From contig OX344751.2 in assembly GCA_947034885.2 (NCBI GenBank), positions 20,522,001-20,586,000 of the forward strand: a stretch of DNA of 64,000 nt, given 5' to 3'. Below the pieces are notes generated by a model that ran no database searches, was not told the DNA's origin, and saw nothing but the letters and a program-made list of their open reading frames with translations. Source of the DNA: Thuidium tamariscinum. Lineage: Eukaryota; Streptophyta; Bryopsida; Hypnales; Thuidiaceae. Below, piece by piece: positions 1 through 12,339 of this stretch. The first letter of the stretch is position 1; each line of letters opens with the position of its first letter. The translations under genes and the position numbers were made by a program.

Positions 1-2063
1 CGAGCAACTCCATGTCGTGCTCGACTACCACGGCCTGGCCACTGTTGCAGATGCAGCACGGAGCGCCACAGCCCTCGGTAATTTCGTCGCCGCTTGAAGA
101 GGTTTCTGTACACCCTTCTCAGCACCCATGGAAATGCGCGAACTATGACTTTCGAAGCATACAAGCCACTCCATGGACAGGCCGCGGTCACAACGATTCC
201 AAACACTGCTCCAACGGTCGACTCATCTTCTGAAGTGCTACTATACGTCAGGAAACCCCAAAGACAAAACAGAATCCCTGCTTGGGCGGCAATGGGTTGC
301 CATTTCCAGTCGTCATTCAAACCCAGTGTCACCTCCAATGCCGATATCGCAGATGGATGGCGAGGTAAACTTCGTGGTGGTAACGTTATAGGAGGGACTG
401 TATTTGGTTCTGTAGTAGCTTGGTTATTTTCGTTTGCTTCCCGGGCTGCTCTCTCATAATACATGTCCATCTCAGCTATGGCGTAAGCGACCTGCTGCAG
501 AACTGAGGAATACCAAACCAGAATCGAAAGCACTACATAGAGACGGGCATAATTGTAAAACGATTTGGATTGTGAACTGTAAGCACCTTGGCGTGCCACC
601 GCCTCGACGAGACCATTGCCCACTATTGCCAGAAGGCACAAATGCGTCCAGTCAATGAGGAGTGTTTTGCGAATATGTCGAAACCAAGCTCCACCGGCGT
701 CTTTCACAATCGGCCTTGATCCATTCACAGGTCGTCGCCATATGCACCAGTAGAGCGCGACGAAAAAGATAACAAGAATCTCCAAGGACAGGATGAGAGG
801 GATCGCAGATTCAAGCAGACCGTGTTTAAGCACAGTGCGAACCACGAACCTCCGTTTGTACAGATTCCGCAAATCCGTGATTTCACAATATGTCGTGTAT
901 AGATTGGTTTGAAAGTAGGTTCGAAAGAGGTGAGTGCACTTCCAATATGGCAAGCACTGGTCGATCAGACCAAGGTCATAATACACCCTTGGACCCAATT
1001 TTGGTCCGTATTGGCCATACCTGTATAGTTCGAGTGTTTCTATTCTAGCGCAGCAGTGGTCGAAGTGAGCGTCCGGGTCGTCTTCAGGCCAATAGTAAAA
1101 ATATGTTGACTGATTCTTCGGATGGAAATCCGAACACTTGCGCTGTATTTTATAGAGAGCCTTGTCCCATGGACGAGTAGTATCAGAATCAACAATGATG
1201 GTCTTGTCACGCTTCGAGGCAGCCGACTGAACGTGGGTAGTGATGATGACGAACAGGAGAGCGCGCTGCAAAGTCGACCAACGCAAACGAAGTTGATCAA
1301 AATTGTGCAGACCGGTATGTATGAGTGTTTTTCTTTAAGATTTTATTAAGGAATTGAATGTCAATCTGACAACATCCTAGCAGAATTATCCATGCCATAT
1401 GAGTGTACAGTTAGTAATTCCTATGCAGAAAGGCGGTAGAAGAAAACTAACTTTGGCTCAGGCCAACTTGAAATGTGAGTCTGTTCGGGACTTCGGGTAG
1501 TTCTAGCAAGAGCATCAATTTCTTCATACTCAAGCAATTTAGAGCGCTAAAACAAGGACAGATAGAGATTCACATGTCCGTTTAAAAAAAGTGTCAAGCT
1601 TCCAATGTTGTGAATTTCCCACCAGTATATGAAGGTCGAAGTTTAAGATTCTGACATGGAACAAGATATACGCAGAGTGCAATTCAATGAATAGAAAGTC
1701 CGGTAGCCGTAGCATTTTAGTTTCGCAGCGACAATGTTGGTTCTCAATTGGACTAAGAATTGTGGTCGATCGTCCCAGTGACACAAATTTTATCAGCTTT
1801 CATTCTTCAAGAAACATCCATATGTCGTCACATCCAGAAACTAGTCTGCTCTCTTTGATCTAACACTTTCAGTACGTGACACACTAGGATAAAAAAGAAG
1901 ACAGGAACTTTGGTTGAGAACCATGCATGAACGGGAGCCAGGATATTGTGCAAGACAGCTAGAGTGCGAAGTTTACCTGGAGATATCGCAAACGCCAATT
2001 CCAAGAAGGATATCTTAAACCACGCGAATGGCCATCGCCTTGGCTTCCTGCACCACTCTCCAT
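1..2063 (-). CDS. Unrecognised polytopic membrane protein, 5' two exons (3' end outside window)
   Basis: I read two exons on the minus strand. Exon 1 is 2063-1977: ATG at 2063-2061, 29 codons, ending CAG before GTAAAC. Exon 2 runs from 1265, after TTTGCAG, to the window edge with 421 open codons and no ATG at its start, so it is easily missed. The junction is in phase 0 and puts a hydrophobic stretch (ALLFVIITTHVQSAA, residues 31-45) behind a basic N-terminus, which looks like a signal peptide or anchor. A Cys- and Tyr-rich, probably luminal segment follows (about 46-180). Likely membrane spans are at about 183-205, 231-252, 268-293, 353-371 and 379-400. A Pro/Thr-rich loop lies at 305-335, and a basic tail follows the last span. 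I do not recognise the family and propose no function. The long open frame, sensible splice sites and membrane topology make a real gene likely; the splice model is inference. Confidence 0.62.
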
Positions 2064-2740
2064 GACCAGAATTTTGACCTCCGCCACTAGTCTGTCAATC
2101 TTCACTGGCCAACTTCAATTCCGCAACACAAAATAACAGGATGACAGTAACACCACGTCCATGAAATTTTGATCAATTAACCTCCAAGGTTCACTCTTTC
2201 CCACTTCACAGTTCGGAAGCGCAAAATTTTTCCTCGTATGCACTATTACACTTCAATTCTAGTGACGAACTGAAACGTTTTCCAGTATGAGAATCAAATG
2301 CAACTTACTACAGGTAGCTAGAAAGTACTGACACTCCCGATGCATTGCAGTGAACCTAAAAAATGATGCCGAGGGTCATTCTAAAAAAATTGCATGTGGG
2401 TGACGTGGCTCAACGAGCGTTTACATATTGTTGGTGTTGCCAAGTGGAAAAGTTACAGTACATTAACCCTTGAAGGATCAAAGAGCCCAGTTTGGGGTTT
2501 TTTAAGTACTTGGGGTAGGCTTTGTTGACTTCATAACCTAGAAATTTTTTAGGAATTTTTTTTAGGATGGATGCTAATCAAGCAATCATCATATTGATCG
2601 TAATCTATATATGAAGCTTTGTTTCACATTATTTTAATAAATACTGAAGAGTTAGAAAGAATCTTTCAAACTCAATGTCAAACTTGGCTACAAAAAATGT
2701 ATTATGAAAATTGATTAATTATTTTAATAAATAGATTGAT

Positions 2741-3473
2741 GGGTCGTTGCAAGAAACACCTACCAAAAAGCGTAGCGTTTTGCAACGTAGTCTTTTTTTT
2801 TCCGGGAGTACTTTAAAATTAGAAAAACAAATTTTAAAAAAAGTGAAAAATATGTTTCATGTATAAACCTTTAAGAAGAATATACCCTAGAAAGGAAAAG
2901 CATAGGAAAAATCTCTAAGTAGGAAATCCAGAAAAGTGCAAAATCTCATGAAAATTAGTACTTCGACATTTTAATTTGTAAAAAATAGGAAAATCAATTT
3001 TAAGAAAAAATAAAAATTGGCCATTTGAGGAAAGTTGATTTCAATGAGATTTGACCAAAGGAACGATCTTAGAACCATCATCAATGTTCAAAAATTGCGT
3101 GCCACGAAAAAAAGTTTGTACTCATGTGGAGGACATAAAAAAACATATTTTTAGATTTTTTTTTGGAATTCATAGGTTTTACACCTATGCAAATAGACCA
3201 TGAAAGTTTCGTCCTGAAATCATTAAATTTAGACACTGCGAACGTAATGATAACCATAAACGTAATTTTGTGACGCTCAATGAAAATGTTTTTTTAAATA
3301 TAAAATGATTTTTTTTAATTTCTGAAAAATAAGGGATCTAATAAACTTCAAGTTAGGTATGTTCAATAAAAATTTCATTTTCATTGGACTTAATCTCCAA
3401 AAGTTATTGTAGACAACAAAAAAGTGGTTCAAATTGTGACATGAAATAGGACATGTGTTTCTTGCAATGACCC
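2741..3473 (+). mobile_element. 4-bp-TSD inverted-repeat element, copy A (733 bp)
   Basis: The ends are GGGTCGTTGCAAGAAACAC and the complement of GGGTCATTGCAAGAAACAC. The flanks are TGAT on both sides (2737-2740 and 3474-3477), an exact 4-bp duplication. The interior shares with copies B-G a block reading like ACCTTTAAGAAGAAGGTA, then CTCTAAGTAGGAGAACTAG. There is no coding capacity, so it is non-autonomous. Confidence 0.8.
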
Positions 3474-5306
3474 TGATACCTACTCAAAAACACTTAAGCC
3501 ATCAAATGCTAAATAATGAAGTGAAATTCGTAAGGAACTATATTTTGTGGGCAATGAAGGTAGAAAACACATATAAAGTCATTTTTTCTATTCAATTGTA
3601 AGAATTTTCAAATAAAACAAAAGAAAGGATACCAATTGTTGACAAAAACAATCTCACCACTGTAATTAGCAATTCTCAATTTCTTGTAGAGTTATTAGTT
3701 ATTACAAGTTTGGTAACTTCTTCTTTTAATATTATGTATAGTACCATACTACTATCTTTTAGTTTATAGCTTTTTTAAAGACAAATATGAAAGTTTTTTT
3801 GGTTAAAGTTTTGGCATATATTCTCAATACATTATCAACATATTGGCTAAAATACACGAGTTATAAGGCATTTCTTCATACTAGTTTACTAAAATAATCC
3901 TATAGTTGTATGTTTGCAAAACAAACATATATAATTATGTGTTTTTCTTAAAAACAAACTTGCAATGGATTTACACTTTACTTAGGACAGTTACTTCAAA
4001 ATTTTAGGACAATGTACTTGAACAAGTTAACCATAAGATGTTTTAGTTGGATTTGTTAAAAAAACAAATATTGACGAAAACTTTGGCCTTGATATAGATA
4101 CAAATATTTCAAAGCAATTTTGAGCCTCTAAATACAAAAGAATTTGAAGTATTAATCTCAATGTCTTTATTACAAATCAACAATTATATGAAAAATAATC
4201 ACTTTCATTGGAATGCATGTTGGTGATGGCAACATGTATATTGTTTTGGCAATCTTAGTTCAATTACAAATGCCAATGTCTGCATTCTAATTTGTTTAAG
4301 TACAATTTCATTGTACTTATACACTATAATGTTCTTGCAAAACAAATTGCAAGAGAGAGGGATTCCAATTAGAAGGTAGCCTTGCATATTAAAGGATTAT
4401 AATTTTCAAGGAAGAATTGTGAGAGTTCAAGAATATCTCATAGTCATTTCTTATAACTACAATGAAGCTGTAGCAATTTGGCACAATAAAAAAAAACTCA
4501 CATTGTTGATATACTAGAAATTAGACTTTGCAATATTCAAATTAGAAGTCAATTGGACATAGTATGCCAAATTGTTTTTATCTTATGCAATAGTATCAAC
4601 TTTGAAAGATTTTTTCTAAGATTGTCACTTCCTCAAAACCATGGGATAGAAAATTTATGCTCAAGTATTGTATCAAGTAGAATTTGGTGACGATGGAAAT
4701 CATCCATTTGGGTATGGTTTGAATCATTGGCATAAAAAATCAAAGATCATTCAAATTGAAAGTCAAACAACATATTGTAGAAGACCTTGTCTTTTCACAA
4801 CAAAATTTCAAAGATGAATAAGGTAGAAACACCCATTAGTGCGCTTGTTCTCATTATTGCACCCTAAACTCACCTCATTGTGTCTCTAGACTTTCGTTAA
4901 TGTGTCCTCTAAATACCTAACTTTGATATATTGATACATTTGAAAATAAACATATTTAACTTTGATTTATTGACACATTTGAAAAGAAACATACTTAAAT
5001 TCGATTTATTGACCATTGATTTTTGCAAATTTTAGATTCGGATCCACCTATGCGATAGTTTCAATGATCTAGGGAGCCAACACTTTGAAAAATCATAAAA
5101 TTGTATATAACATTCAAAAAAACTAATTTTCAAAAAATATTCATAATTTTCACTTGCTAACACCCCCAAATTTTTTATTTTTTATTTTTAAATTACCTCC
5201 AACTATGTTGAATTGTTTATATGGTACTCTACTTGATTTTTGCCTGCTCATTTTGAATTGCATGTGTAGATGTTCCAAAAATAGTGCAAGCAATTTTTGA
5301 GATGGA
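3474..5306. other. AT-rich intergenic DNA
   Basis: I see no gene here. Parts near 4680-4850 resemble 26630-26770 (ATCATCCATTTKG, then CTTTTCACAACAAAATTT), so at least some is old dispersed repeat. Short frames such as 4205-4387 have no coding character. Confidence 0.5.
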
Positions 5307-5498
5307 CATAACATTCAATAGCACTCTGCAGGACTGCCTTCCCAAGGACAGAATGGTGTGGAATATTCCACACCAAATTAGTAACTTTTATTCAGTAGCA
5401 AGGCAAAGAAGCAACGCGTCAGAGTTTCAGCTTGGAATTCGTGGATGACTCTGCTTGCTTGGAAAAGGCAGAGTCTCTTCTTGCTACTGAATGTTATG
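5307..5498. mobile_element. CATAACATTC MITE, copy 1 (192 bp)
   Basis: The terminal inverted repeats read CATAACATTCAATAGCA at the left and CATAACATTCAGTAGCA at the right (complement), with one mismatch in 17. A second copy lies at 61693-61883 with nearly the same ends and a similar interior (GTGTGGAATATTCCACACC here, related text there). No clean target duplication is seen, so the superfamily is open. Confidence 0.68.
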
Positions 5499-6020
5499 GA
5501 TTAAGAGTGTGCATGCTATGGAAATGGCTTCCTATATGCATGATTTTAAGAAGTTCATGAAGTCAAAGAGGCTAATGTTATGATTGCTTTTTGCTAAGAT
5601 GTGTGTCTTTAATCCGTTAATAGTAAAATATTAGTAGATCCAAAAGTGTGGAGGCAGAATTAATGATTATTAATAGTGAGGCTCATAGTAGGCAAGTTTG
5701 ACATAGTGACAATTTCATTTCCAATTTCAAGTGAATAAGAATTCACAACTTTCACAAACACTATTGAGTTTTGTATTCATGATTCATTGGAGTCACTCTC
5801 TCTATTCAAAATCATTTCTAACTTCATCAATGCTTCAGCCTATGAACCATAATAAATACCTACACACTTGTGACTTCTAAAAATTGTCTTTAATTCATTA
5901 TGGCTCCAAAATTTTGTTTTTAATTGCCTCAAAACTGCTTTTCATTTCTCCTTGCACCAAAAATATAGAAATCATGTTCCCATCTACTTATTTTTCCACA
6001 TACCGGTTCTTACCTTTAGA

Positions 6021-6114
6021 TGCTTGCCTTAAGAGTAAACTACCAATATGTTTTTGGGTGCTTTCACCTTAATTGCACTTTTAGAAGGATTCTTTGTAAT
6101 CCATTGTACATAAA
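6021..6114 (+). repeat. 94-bp direct repeat, copy 1
   Basis: This segment starts TGCTTGCCTTAAGAGTA and ends CCATTGTACATAAA. It recurs at 6204-6297 in the same orientation with two or three differences, after an 89-bp spacer. The near identity indicates a recent local duplication. Confidence 0.8.
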
Positions 6115-6203
6115 CAGAGGGAGATTATTTGGTTTTACTATGTAGTAAAGCAAGGCAATTTACTATCTCTTTTACTATCGAGTTAATAATAAAGTAGCAA
6201 ATG

Positions 6204-6297
6204 TGCTTGCCTTAAGAGTAGACTACCAATATGGTTTTGGGTGCTTTCACCTTAATTGCACTTTTAGAAGGATTCTTTGTAATCCATTGTACATAAA
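6204..6297 (+). repeat. 94-bp direct repeat, copy 2
   Basis: Second member of the direct pair with 6021-6114. The spacer carries a short palindrome (TTTACTATGTAGTAAA) and is not itself repeated. Confidence 0.8.
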
Positions 6298-6826
6298 TTA
6301 AATGGCCACTGTGTTGTTTAATTCTTGAACGATGGACTGATCCCCATGGAAACTGCCCATTAATATGGACCTGAAGACCGTAGCAGCGGACCGCATGAGA
6401 AATAGTTTTCATGATCAGTGAGCGGTGCAAATGAAAAAGTGGAGTTGGGTTGCCCCTGTATACATGAATCTACTGATGCTATTCTCCCTGAGCAGGACAC
6501 CTAAAAATATATGAAAAGTCTACGGTGCTATTTTTTGCTTTGAAAGATGCAGCACGCCTCCATGATCGCATTGAAAAAAAAATGAATGAAAAACAATCTT
6601 GGGATAAGAAGGACATGAAATTTTTAGAGTTAAACCTATATATTGTCATTTGAGCCTAAGGAGGTGGCCGGCTGCAGTCAGCTAGGCGACCCAGGACATT
6701 GGAGAGGGGAAGATATTTCCGCCCCACCAAAAGAAAGTCTGCACTTTGCAGTAACTTATATTCGAGGCCCCAACACTCGAAAGGTCTGATTTCTCTTCCT
6801 GCATGCAGAGATTCAGCAGTGGCGTC

Positions 6827-6956
6827 CAGTGATCCCAAAATTGGCTAAATTTCGCTCATTTTCTACTTAATTTTTTCATGCCTTTGTATAAATTTTTAAA
6901 AATCTTCCAAAAATGAACATTTGGCTAGAACTCCTGAATCTGTTCTGGGATCACTG
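6827..6956. mobile_element. Small hAT-type MITE (130 bp)
   Basis: It has 11-bp perfect terminal inverted repeats, CAGTGATCCCA. The flanks repeat GTGGCGTC exactly at 6819-6826 and 6957-6964. An 8-bp target duplication with ends beginning CAG fits the hAT superfamily. The interior is AT-rich and non-coding. It lies in a small GC-richer island (about 6650-7020) in which I cannot support a gene. Confidence 0.75.
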
Positions 6957-6964
6957 GTGGCGTC

Positions 6965-9498
6965 TCAGAGGTAAGGTAACCACACCCAATTCTGACTATT
7001 CGTGAAGGCCTACCTATTACTTGGGAAAAGGAAAAGGGAGGTAAAGGGGATACCGGCAAAATGGTAGAGTAATCGAATGACAAGTGTAAAGTGGAGTTGG
7101 TGGCATTTCTCATAATAAATGATTTTATTCATAGTCCTATAAAGGTGGTGATTGAAAAAGAGGGTGGTCTGGAGTATGTTTTCTTTTGCTTCAACCTTTA
7201 ACCTCGAAAAAGACAAATTGGTGCTTTAGAAATTAGCCTTTCTTGTACCACGTGAATCATTTGCTTGAAAAAAAAAGAGCAATTGTTGGAAGTCAAACTA
7301 CTATGCAAAACCTACCCTTTTTACAAAAAATTCCAAGGATAAACATTGGGACTTTTGTCCTATGTAGTAGGATTCTCTATCATCCATTAGACAATAAACA
7401 TTTATGGTGCCATTCAATGGTAAAAGGCCTTGTGGGGTTGTAGATATACATGGTTATATATTTTGTTCCTTGAATACAAAGTATGTACTAAAATATGGCA
7501 AGGCATGGATTGTTGGATTGAGAATTCTATATTTAATCCCTTGAGGACCAAGTGAACATTCAACATGCACTTGAAAACTTGGATAAAGTAAATGTTGGTT
7601 GAATGTTCAAAAAGATTTCAGTTGAGGTATGAATATATCTCCTTTTAGAGAAAATATATGTTTTTTTCAATCTAGTGCTTAGATCAAAAGTCATGCTACC
7701 TAAAAAATTTAAAGCATTTTGGGCAATTTGGGCATCTATAGGGATTCTATTGCTAAACCCCTTACTTGACTTTTGAAATTTGGCATCTATATAACTAATA
7801 AAATATGCCAAAAGAATTTACAAAAAAATAAATAAATTTTGATTTTCAAATCAATTTCTAAGACGAGTCAAGTTTTGTTGCAGTAATATTGAGAAAAAAA
7901 TATTTATTTTTACCTTCAAGCCCAATTATCTTACAACATGTGATCCTAAAGTTCTTCTAAGACTTCCCGCATCTTCAAAATGTTTGTCTCTCACATTTCA
8001 CCTTCTAGATTTCAATTAAAAGATTTTAGCTTTGCATAGGAAATCATCAAGAAATGACTAGTATATTTCACTTAATCTCATTTCATTGCAAGGTGAATTC
8101 AAAGTAAGATAAACTCCATATTTGCTTCTAAAATTTTGCAAGAATGTGCCTAAAAAGATTTGAAATCCAATGGTGTAATTAAAGATTCAAATTCATCAAG
8201 AGAGAAATTTTACCCTAGAAGGGCTCAAAGTTTGCTCACCTTATTTTGTAGGAATAAAAAACTTTATTTTCCATTGTCAACTATTACCTAGTCTTTCAAT
8301 ACACACACTCAAATAGGTTGAAATCTTTAGCACATTATTGTCAAGGGTTTAGGATACTACACTTTTGTAAGGTTGAAATATTTTAAGAAAATTTTCCTAT
8401 ATTCAATTTAGGCAATGTACAAAAAATGGAAACCCCCTCCACACCCCTCTTTAGGGTTTAACATTTTTCATTTGGAGATGATTTCAATCCCTAAACCTTA
8501 TCATGTTCAAGTATAGTACCATACTTGAAAGTGTGTGACCATTTTGAAAGTTTCATAGATGTGGACAAGTACTCAAGTGGTAACTAGTGATGATCTAATT
8601 TGGAAGAGCCATGTTTCATTGGATTTAGACATACACAAATACAAATTCTTGTAACTATTGTATAAGTCTATACATGCACATTGTACATCAAATACACAAA
8701 AAAAACATCATTGATGCTACTAGCAACAATTTTACTTATAGCCTCTACCCCTTTGAAAATTTGTAACTAATTCATTGGCATTTCAAAAAATTTGAAACCA
8801 CTTCCATTACAATCCAATTGAAAGTATCTACTTGGAAAAATAGATTGTCAATTACTATTGCAGACCTATTTGTTTGCAAGTTTGATTTGGATTTATAGGT
8901 TTGGTTACTTTATTGGTTTGAAAGTCTAAATGTTATATGATGAAGCAACATGAAAATGAGATATATTAAAAGCAATAGTAAAATATTGGGGCCAACATTA
9001 GGTCCAGGGTTGGGGCCATTATTGAATAGAATTTTTTTTATCTAATAGAATCTAGGTTATGCAATTTTAGAAAATGAAGGTCAAAAACTAATATTATTAT
9101 TAAATTGAATGCAAAAAGTGACATGTGTTGCAACCTACAATTGCAACATCAATTTCATAAAATTGGTAATATTCTTATAATTTGGTGTTGTTTGATTAAT
9201 TAGGAATGGGAGAGGCTAGAGGGCTTCTATCATGGGACTATTATTGCAAGGAACCTTGGAAGTAATGCCGGTACGATTAGGAATGAAAATATATTGGTTG
9301 ACCTTATTGACTATGTAATTTATATGTAGATGACAACGAAGATAGGTATGATATTTCTATGGTAGAAGAACCTCTACAGTAATTACTACAAGAAAAAGAG
9401 GCTCTAATCAACACAAGGTGAAGTAATTTGTGTTAATTGTAAAAGAAAAATGGAACTTTGTATGTTGAGTTAGCAATATGTCAAATATACTCTAAGTG
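6965..9498. other. AT-rich intergenic DNA
   Basis: I see no gene. Open frames here are under 90 codons, Phe/Lys/Asn-rich and without family signatures. The sequence resembles the decayed repeat background of the rest of the window. Confidence 0.5.
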
Positions 9499-9822
9499 AA
9501 ATTTTAGACCTCATTTAGTTATAGTAGAATAACATTTAAAAAACAACTTTGATTGTGATGTAGGAAATCAAATTAAGTTTCACCTTCAAAAATCCGTTTG
9601 ACATTTAAAGTCTCCAATCAAAAGTTATAAACAAGTTTTGGAAAGGACAATTTTTTGACAATTTAAAACTTCCTCTCTAAAATTTGTCTATAACTTTTGA
9701 TTAGAGATTCAAAATGTCAAATGAATTTTTGGAAATATACTTGATTTTATTTTCCACCTTTATATTAGTTGAATATTTTATGAAAAAAAAATTCTACTAT
9801 AACTAAATGAGGTCTAAAATTT
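9499..9822. mobile_element. Foldback MITE with 31-bp perfect ends (324 bp)
   Basis: The terminal inverted repeats match perfectly for about 31 bp, beginning AAATTTTAGACCTCATTTAG. A second inverted pair inside (ATCAAAAGTTATAAACAAG at the left against CTTTTGATTAGAG text at the right) lets nearly the whole element fold. If the true ends are GACCTC, the flanks are TA on both sides, as in Tc1/mariner-type MITEs; the boundary is uncertain. It is non-coding. Confidence 0.75.
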
Positions 9823-11042
9823 AGAAACTTTATTTTTAATATAGTTCTTAGCCGTGATTTAGCTATGAACCATTGAGCTCCTACTCATCCTAATTATGCA
9901 TCCCATATAATGGTTGTTCTACCTTATATCATCCCACTTGTATAAAGAAAGTATCATCTTTCCTCTCCTAGCTCAATTGTTCTCAAAGTACTCAAAGCTC
10001 AATTGTTCACTATCATTGAACTACTTTGTGCTAAGTGTTTCTTTTATTAAATTATAATTAAATTTTTGAATTTAAATTTATAATCTCATTTATGTGGTGG
10101 TTTTGCCTATGTAGAAGTCTATAAATTTGAATTTTTTAATAATAAAAACTTGATCAAATCTTGAAGACAATCAGGACAATTGTGTTAATCATTTATTCAA
10201 ATCAAGATGTCCTAAACAACAAACACAATCAGCATATATCAATTCATTTTCATATTATTTTGGACAGTGTTTTTTTTGTAGTGGATTGAATGTACAACTT
10301 TTGGGTGGATTTAATAAATAAATAAAAACAGATAAGGCATTTTGTATTGTCACTTTACGTCTTTACATCCGTAGATTGTTTTTCTCTACACTTCAAATTG
10401 ATTTGGGAAAAAAAATTGCATGTCAAAATCATGATGACATGTAATTAGAATAAATTAGAGTTTTTAAGTACTTTTGAACACTTTCACTCTAGCATTCCAA
10501 TTTTAGCATATATATAATATAAATTAGTATTTATCTAAATATCTTTCATCAATCTTACCAATAATGGCATTTTTTCAAAATTTTTGCAATGTTGCCAATT
10601 CAATGTCCAGAAGCCAAATGAATCTTCTTTCATTTCAACAACAACAATAAAAAAAAAGATTCTTGTTACAAAGAGCTAATCAAGAAAATAAAAGCTTTGC
10701 TCAAACTTCCGTGGTTCTTGAGGAATTATCCTTTAAAGGTCTATAATTCTATAAGCTAAATGCACCTTGGTCATATTCAATTGTTGCCCTTTTCAATAAG
10801 TTGAGACATACAACCTTGAAATTTCAAATTTCTTTGTTAGTGGTATTATAAACTTCATATTCTTTTAAAAAGAAAAAAATTGTGAAGAAAGTGCAAGCTA
10901 CAAAAAATTAGACACCTAAATTTCATATATAAAATAGCCCCACTTAAAAAATTGCAATGATGACTTTATTTAAACCATAGAGTGTTAGAAATTGTTCCCT
11001 ATAGTTTTTAATAAAAATAAATACAATCATCTTAAATACAAT
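9823..11042. other. AT-rich intergenic DNA
   Basis: No gene, RNA gene or bounded element could be supported in this stretch. Confidence 0.5.
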
Positions 11043-11276
11043 GGTGCTAGTATGTGAGCATGAAAATTTGAGCATGTGAACCTTGTGTATGTATATAAGT
11101 ATATATTCTACAATCATTGAGGGTACTTATTTTAAAAACACCTATAATAATATAGGTATCTATAATATGAATACACTATAATATTAAAAAGTTTCTATAT
11201 TATAGACACTTATATCATAGGTATATAGTCTTTTAGGCTCATAGACTCACACTCCTAGACTCACATAATAGCAACC
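11043..11276. mobile_element. TATGTGAG MITE, copy 1 (234 bp)
   Basis: The ends are inverted: GGTGCTAGTATGTGAG at the left and GGTTGCTATTATGTGAG (complement) at the right. The interior matches 59339-59593, including CACCTATAATA, TATAGTCTTYTAGGCT and CACATAATAGCAACC. Two copies sharing the same ends support a small inverted-repeat family. No target duplication is clear. Confidence 0.55.
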
Positions 11277-11532
11277 TTCATCTTAAATATAATAATTAAT
11301 GTAAATAGCCCTACATCAAGTACACTCTAAACTCAATTATACACTTTAAATAATAAGGAGTCATCTTTTCAAATTAAAGTAGGTCTAAGATTAAAAGGAA
11401 AAACAAATTGATACAAGCTCAAAGATGGCCTTAGGGGAGATTTGAGGGCATTAGAAGCATGGGAGTTCTTTGAAATCTTAGACTATGGGAATATACCAGA
11501 CCAATAGTTTGATGTCATTGCTTGAGACACTA

Positions 11533-12142
11533 CACTAAATAGTATATTTAGTGTTAGCAACACTATTTACGAACCATGACACTAAATATCATTAAGCCTA
11601 CTAAAGTAAGTACCACTAAATCTCATTTCTAACACTAAAAGTATTCTATGGTAAATCTAAAATTTGAAAAGGTTTACATTTAGTGTTAGAACATATTAAA
11701 AAAATGATATTGCAAAGAAAGAGATTGAAGACAAGGTCAGGTAGAAGCAGCCGGAAGCTGCAGCAAGTTGGGCGGGAGAAGTCAAACCCGGGGAGCAGCA
11801 GGAAGGTGGAGTATAAACACACATACACACATACAAATCCATTACTTCAAGGATTGGGTGAGAAGAGGAGCGAAGCGGAGGAAGAAGAGGAAAACAACGG
11901 GGAAGCATAATTGGGCGTAGAAGGGGAATCAAAATTGTGGATGCCAAGGTAAGCAAGGGGTAAGGGGGGCAAACAAAGTTGGAAGTCCAGCGAAGGGGAT
12001 GACAAAACAGAAGAGAAGGCAAAGGTAGCACATTGAAGTTTAGTCTTACACTAATTCCAGTAAAGTTGAGATTTAGTGTTCAGTCGGGTAGGGGGGGGTA
12101 AAATCACTAAATGTAATACAACACTAAATATACTATTTAGTG
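11533..12142. mobile_element. TA-flanked MITE with self-palindromic ends (610 bp)
   Basis: The terminal inverted repeat of about 23 bp begins CACTAAATAGTATATTTAG and is itself a hairpin (CACTAAATA, GTA, TATTTAGTG). The flanks are TA on both sides (11531-11532 and 12143-12144). The motif CACTAAA in either direction recurs several times within 170 bp of each end. The GC-richer, purine-rich middle (11700-12030) has overlapping frames on both strands, but none looks like a gene. Confidence 0.65.
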
Positions 12143-12339
12143 TACCATGTCAAGAAATATTGATTTAAGAAAAATAATATTAATTTGAAATTTAAAAAAA
12201 AATTGGTTTCTTCACACTTTTAAGAATTTTTGAAAATAATTAATTTTTTTTTCAAAAAACTTGAAAATTTCAGGTTATAGGGCTTCTTTGTAGTTTTAAG
12301 ACATCACACAAAGCATGTAGGGGAACAATCCTAAAATGG

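Noticed and set aside
11683-12031. Overlapping frames of 75 and 111 codons
   Set aside because: They lie in the purine-rich middle of the 11533-12142 element; Pro/Leu bias on one strand and Glu/Arg on the other is a composition effect.
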